From Candidatus Thorarchaeota archaeon (GTDB lineage: Archaea; Asgardarchaeota; Thorarchaeia; Thorarchaeales; Thorarchaeaceae): a stretch of 22,778 nt of DNA. The stretch is from the NCBI GenBank assembly GCA_004524595.1, contig SDOA01000063.1, positions 1-22,778 on the forward strand. The letters are read 5' to 3'. Under the pieces are notes generated by a model. It ran no database searches. It was not told the DNA's origin and worked only from the letters and a program-made list of their open reading frames with translations. How positions within the stretch are numbered: the stretch's first letter is position 1; every line of letters starts with the position of its first letter. Made by a program: the position numbers and the translations under genes. Below are positions 22,338 to 22,778 of the stretch, one piece after another.

Positions 22338-22778
22338 TCACAGCAAACCAAGCAGTCTGTTGAGGACCTCAGCTACTATCAAAGTATCATTATGGTTCAC
22401 CATACGATTTAGAACTAAACGTGTCCTTTTACCATATTCACCATATACCAGAATATTCTCTTTTTCAAGACGTTTTGATAATTCTATTGCGTTTATTGGT
22501 AAATTATTAAGACCAAGAAATATGATGTTTGTTTCAGGTTCTTCAATAATCAGTTTTGGAATGTCGCGGAGCTCTCTATACAGTATCTTGGCATTTTCGT
22601 GATCATCTTTTAGGCGGTCAACCATTGTTTCAAGAGCTACTATCATAGGTGCTGCAATAATCCCTGCTTGTCTCATTCCACCGCCAAGTTTCTTTCTTAT
22701 TCTATGAGCCTCATGAATGAATTCCTTAGTTCCTGCAATAATTGACCCAACAGGAGCAGATAGACCTTTACTAAGACA
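22338..22778 (-). CDS. ltaE: low-specificity threonine aldolase, C-terminal part (truncated by window edge)
   Basis: The frame is open from the window's end, giving 146 residues of a PLP-dependent fold-type I lyase. It begins with CLSKGLSAPVGS, where the lysine (4th visible residue) is the PLP-binding residue seen in LtaE (CLSKGLGxPVGS), followed by GTKEF and RKKLGGGMRQAGIIAAP, the typical family sequence. The C-terminal small domain runs to KRTRLVLNRMVN. The N-terminal half lies outside. The enzyme cleaves L-threonine or allo-threonine to glycine and acetaldehyde. An internal ATG at 22676 is not the start. The stop is 10 bases from the convergent TPR gene. Confidence 0.93.
   Translation of the reverse strand, partial: CLSKGLSAPVGSIIAGTKEFIHEAHRIRKKLGGGMRQAGIIAAPMIVALETMVDRLKDDHENAKILYRELRDIPKLIIEEPETNIIFLGLNNLPINAIELSKRLEKENILVYGEYGKRTRLVLNRMVNHNDTLIVAEVLNRLLGLL

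Overview
The window looks like a chromosomal segment from an archaeon, most likely an Asgard archaeon; Thorarchaeia-like is my guess, at low confidence. The evidence is a Ras/Rab-type small GTPase, AT-rich TATA-type promoters placed about 25-28 bases before starts or leaders, Shine-Dalgarno motifs in front of many TTG starts, a split methylmalonyl-CoA mutase, and many secreted proteins with one C-terminal membrane helix. No rRNA, tRNA, CRISPR array, insertion sequence, phage gene or origin was recognised. No gene-free stretch exceeds 300 bases; the longest is the AT-rich promoter region at 15913-16143.

Layout. 1-553: the 3' end of an unknown gene and a small unknown gene. 724-1260: the small GTPase. 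1449-2432 (minus): an LLM-class flavin/F420-type oxidoreductase. 2603-5508: a two-gene redox enzyme, made of a GlcD/VAO-type FAD dehydrogenase and a GlcF/HdrD-like iron-sulfur protein with two CCG domains, closed by a strong hairpin. 5626-8470 (minus): two surface proteins, one with beta-propeller-like repeats. 8625-10353: a DUF438-hemerythrin-PAS sensor divergent from an HxlR-family regulator, with an inverted-repeat operator candidate over the shared promoter. 10357-11678 (minus): two tandem DUF998 membrane proteins. 11786-12522: two tandem zinc-ribbon proteins, each with a C-terminal membrane anchor. 12604-15073: a class I CoA-transferase (A and B subunits, overlapping) followed by an overlapping HAD hydrolase. 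15194-15912: a small helical unknown and, convergent to it, an 88-residue TPR protein. 16144-18427: two exported single-helix proteins, the second with a cytoplasmic winged-helix DNA-binding domain. 18511-21991: an operon for B12-dependent methylmalonyl-CoA metabolism (cobalamin-binding subunit, MeaB-type GTPase, catalytic subunit, epimerase). 22049-22327: a second small TPR protein, paralogous to the first. 22338-22778 (minus): the C-terminal part of a threonine aldolase.

How the genes fit together. The mutase, its chaperone and the epimerase form a complete methylmalonyl-CoA/succinyl-CoA interconversion module, fitting propionate, odd-chain or branched-chain acyl-CoA metabolism. The CoA-transferase and the FAD/Fe-S dehydrogenase could feed organic acids into such acyl-CoA pathways, but that link is inference. 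The block 8625-12522 combines a probable diiron sensor, a cysteine-bearing HxlR regulator and membrane-anchored zinc ribbons, and is the best candidate for an uncharacterised sensing or redox-stress locus.
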